A program made the translations under genes and the position numbers. The notes under the pieces were generated by a model. That model saw nothing but the letters and a program-made list of their open reading frames with translations, was not told the DNA's origin and did not search any database. Positions 62,756 through 64,000 of a DNA stretch of 64,000 bases are shown here, in pieces. Position 1 is the first letter of the stretch; the number at the start of each line of letters is the position of its first letter. Source of the DNA: Paenibacillus rhizovicinus (GTDB lineage: Bacteria; Bacillota; Bacilli; Paenibacillales; Paenibacillaceae); assembly GCF_010365285.1 (NCBI RefSeq), contig NZ_CP048286.1:6684001-6748000 (forward strand). The letters are read 5' to 3'.

Positions 62756-63559
62756 ATGATTTCATTAGGCGTCAACTCGGTACTGTTCAAGAACTACACG
62801 TTCGCCGAAGCGGCCCGTCTTATCGCGGCCAGCGGCTATGACGGCGTTGAAATATCCGCCATTCAAGGCATGTGCGAGCATCTCGATCTGAGCCGCTGGG
62901 AAGAGCAGAAGGACGAATTGCAGTCGATCGCGAGCGAGAACGGACTGAAATTCCTGTCCATGGAAGTCGCGTCGCTTAGCGACGAACGTCTCATTCCGGC
63001 ATTCAAAGCAGCCGCGGCAATCGGCATCCCGGTCGTCAACGTCGGACCGGGCGGCAAATCCGGCGTCGACGAGGATCTGGCGCATTCCATCTCGGAATTG
63101 ACCCGCTTGTCCGATATCGCCGCTTCTTACGGCGTCACGCTCTGCGTGAAAGCGCATGTCGGCAACGCGATCTATAATACGCCGACGACGCTTGCCGCGA
63201 TGGAGCAGATCGCTTCGCCCGCATTCGGCATCGACATGGATCCGAGCCATGTCCACCGTTCCGGCGAGAACGCCGAAGAAGCGCTTCCGGCCGTCCTCAG
63301 CCGCGTGAAGCATGTCCATATCCGCGATTGCAAGGGCCGCGCGCAAGGTCCGGGTCCCATCCAGCTTCAAGCTTGCGGACGCGGCGACATCGACCTGTTC
63401 GGCTATTGCGCCGCAATGGTGGACGGCGGCTACGACGGCCCTGTCGTGCTCGAAGTCATCGGCGCGACGCCCGAACATACGATCGAACAAGTGACGGCCG
63501 TCGCGGCCGAATCCTACGGATACCTGAACGCCTGCCTCAAAAAATTAGGAGCGCGCTAA
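62756..63559 (+). CDS. Sugar phosphate isomerase/epimerase (AP_endonuc_2 type)
   Basis: A 267-residue TIM-barrel enzyme. Recognisable parts are LGVNSVLFKNYTFAEAARLI, SGYDGVEISAIQG, and the metal-site segments MDPSHVHRSGEN, HVHIRDCKGR and VVLEVIG. It shares its operon with two oxidoreductases and a sulfatase-like protein, pointing to breakdown of an oxidised sugar or cyclitol. ATG 62756 follows AGGAGG. Confidence 0.9.
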   Translation: MISLGVNSVLFKNYTFAEAARLIAASGYDGVEISAIQGMCEHLDLSRWEEQKDELQSIASENGLKFLSMEVASLSDERLIPAFKAAAAIGIPVVNVGPGGKSGVDEDLAHSISELTRLSDIAASYGVTLCVKAHVGNAIYNTPTTLAAMEQIASPAFGIDMDPSHVHRSGENAEEALPAVLSRVKHVHIRDCKGRAQGPGPIQLQACGRGDIDLFGYCAAMVDGGYDGPVVLEVIGATPEHTIEQVTAVAAESYGYLNACLKKLGAR

Positions 63560-63581
63560 CCGCCGCCAAGGAGGAACTCCC

Positions 63582-64000
63582 ATGTCTGCCAAGAAACCGA
63601 ATTTGATCCTGTTCGGCATCGACAGCCTGCGCCGCGACCATATGAGCGGTTACGGCTACGGCAAGCTGACGACGCCTTATATCGATAAACTCGCTTCCGA
63701 AGGCGTACTGTTCGAGCAGCATTTCAGCCCGAGCATCCCGACGACGCCGGCTTACGCATCCATGCTCACGGGCAAGGACGTATTTGGTACCGACGTCGTG
63801 GCGCTGCGCCACGAAGGTCCACTGGGCGGTCACGTGAAGACGCTGGCCGAGGTGCTGGAAGAGAACGGCTACAACACGACCTGCATCGGTTTCACTGGCA
63901 ATCCGTCCGCGCGCGGGTTCCAAACGTATCTGAACTACGAATCGTGGGTGCCCGACGCGGAAACGGGCAGAACGCCGAAGGCCGAGAACTTGAATAACGT
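63582..64000 (+). CDS. Sulfatase-superfamily hydrolase (3' end outside window)
   Basis: The first 139 residues of a sulfatase/alkaline-phosphatase-superfamily enzyme. The metal-site start NLILFGIDSLRRDHMSGYG is clear. Where a sulfatase has its Cys or Ser nucleophile (C/S-x-P-x-R) this protein has IPTTPAYASMLTG, with Thr and no Arg. It therefore may not be a true formylglycine sulfatase; phosphodiesterase or phosphoethanolamine-type chemistry is possible. ATG 63582 follows AAGGAGG 23 bases after the isomerase stop. The rest is beyond the window. Confidence 0.88.
   Translation, partial: MSAKKPNLILFGIDSLRRDHMSGYGYGKLTTPYIDKLASEGVLFEQHFSPSIPTTPAYASMLTGKDVFGTDVVALRHEGPLGGHVKTLAEVLEENGYNTTCIGFTGNPSARGFQTYLNYESWVPDAETGRTPKAENLNN

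Noticed and set aside
1-64000. rRNA, tRNA, prophage, insertion sequence or defence island
   Set aside because: No rRNA or tRNA sequence, transposase, integrase, phage structural gene or Cas gene was recognised on either strand.

Overview
The window looks like chromosomal DNA from a Gram-positive, endospore-type Firmicute of the Paenibacillaceae (Paenibacillus/Cohnella lineage). Reasons: moderately high GC, strong AGGAGG-type ribosome binding sites, lipoproteins with Gram-positive context, an LtaS-like enzyme, YdjO-type and HesB/YneR-type small proteins, ykkC-class riboswitches, a Bacillus-style alkA/adaA/adaB locus and a BirA-type operator. No rRNA, tRNA, prophage, insertion sequence or CRISPR array was recognised.

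Layout. 0-7.7 kb: an OmpR-type two-component pair, then an operon of cell-wall amidase, two sugar-type ABC permeases, a membrane-fusion (HlyD-like) protein and a solute-binding lipoprotein. 7.8-9.1 kb: a GH5 cellulase-like lipoprotein on the minus strand. 9.2-11.7 kb: a decayed patch with a multiply frameshifted secreted-protein gene (one lesion is a clean 14-bp tandem duplication), an alcohol dehydrogenase fragment and a frameshifted LysR gene. 11.7-15.5 kb: small hypotheticals, a zinc-ribbon/TIR-like protein, glutathione peroxidase, and an APC permease controlled by a ykkC/guanidine-I-like riboswitch. 15.5-19.7 kb: the alkylation-repair locus alkA <-> adaA-adaB, with adaB translationally coupled to a second two-component pair. 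19.9-25.5 kb: DoxX-like and DUF4166 proteins, small hypotheticals, a radical SAM protein and an LtaS-family enzyme.

25.6-33.1 kb is a guanidine-degradation operon: strong promoter, guanidine-I riboswitch with terminator, two DUF1989 proteins (carboxyguanidine deiminase subunits), a urea/guanidine carboxylase and allophanate hydrolase. 34-37.4 kb: a biotin ECF transporter (bioY divergent from an ATPase and a fused ATPase-EcfT gene) around a BirA-type operator. 37.5-51.9 kb: mixed housekeeping genes (M42 peptidase, DMT exporter, ArsR/SRPBCC pair, UlaG-like hydrolase, FetAB-like exporter, aldo/keto reductase, a histidine-rich metal P-type ATPase, D-Ala-D-Ala carboxypeptidase, LysR regulator).

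52-59.8 kb is an arginine/proline catabolic run: arginase, ornithine aminotransferase, a second arginase-like protein that has lost two metal ligands, proline dehydrogenase, P5C dehydrogenase and an ACT-domain malic enzyme. Together these convert arginine or proline to glutamate, with a malate-to-pyruvate exit. 60.3-64 kb begins a carbohydrate operon: two Gfo/Idh/MocA oxidoreductases, a sugar isomerase/epimerase and a sulfatase-superfamily hydrolase cut by the window end. Nitrogen scavenging from guanidino compounds (guanidine, arginine) is a recurring theme.
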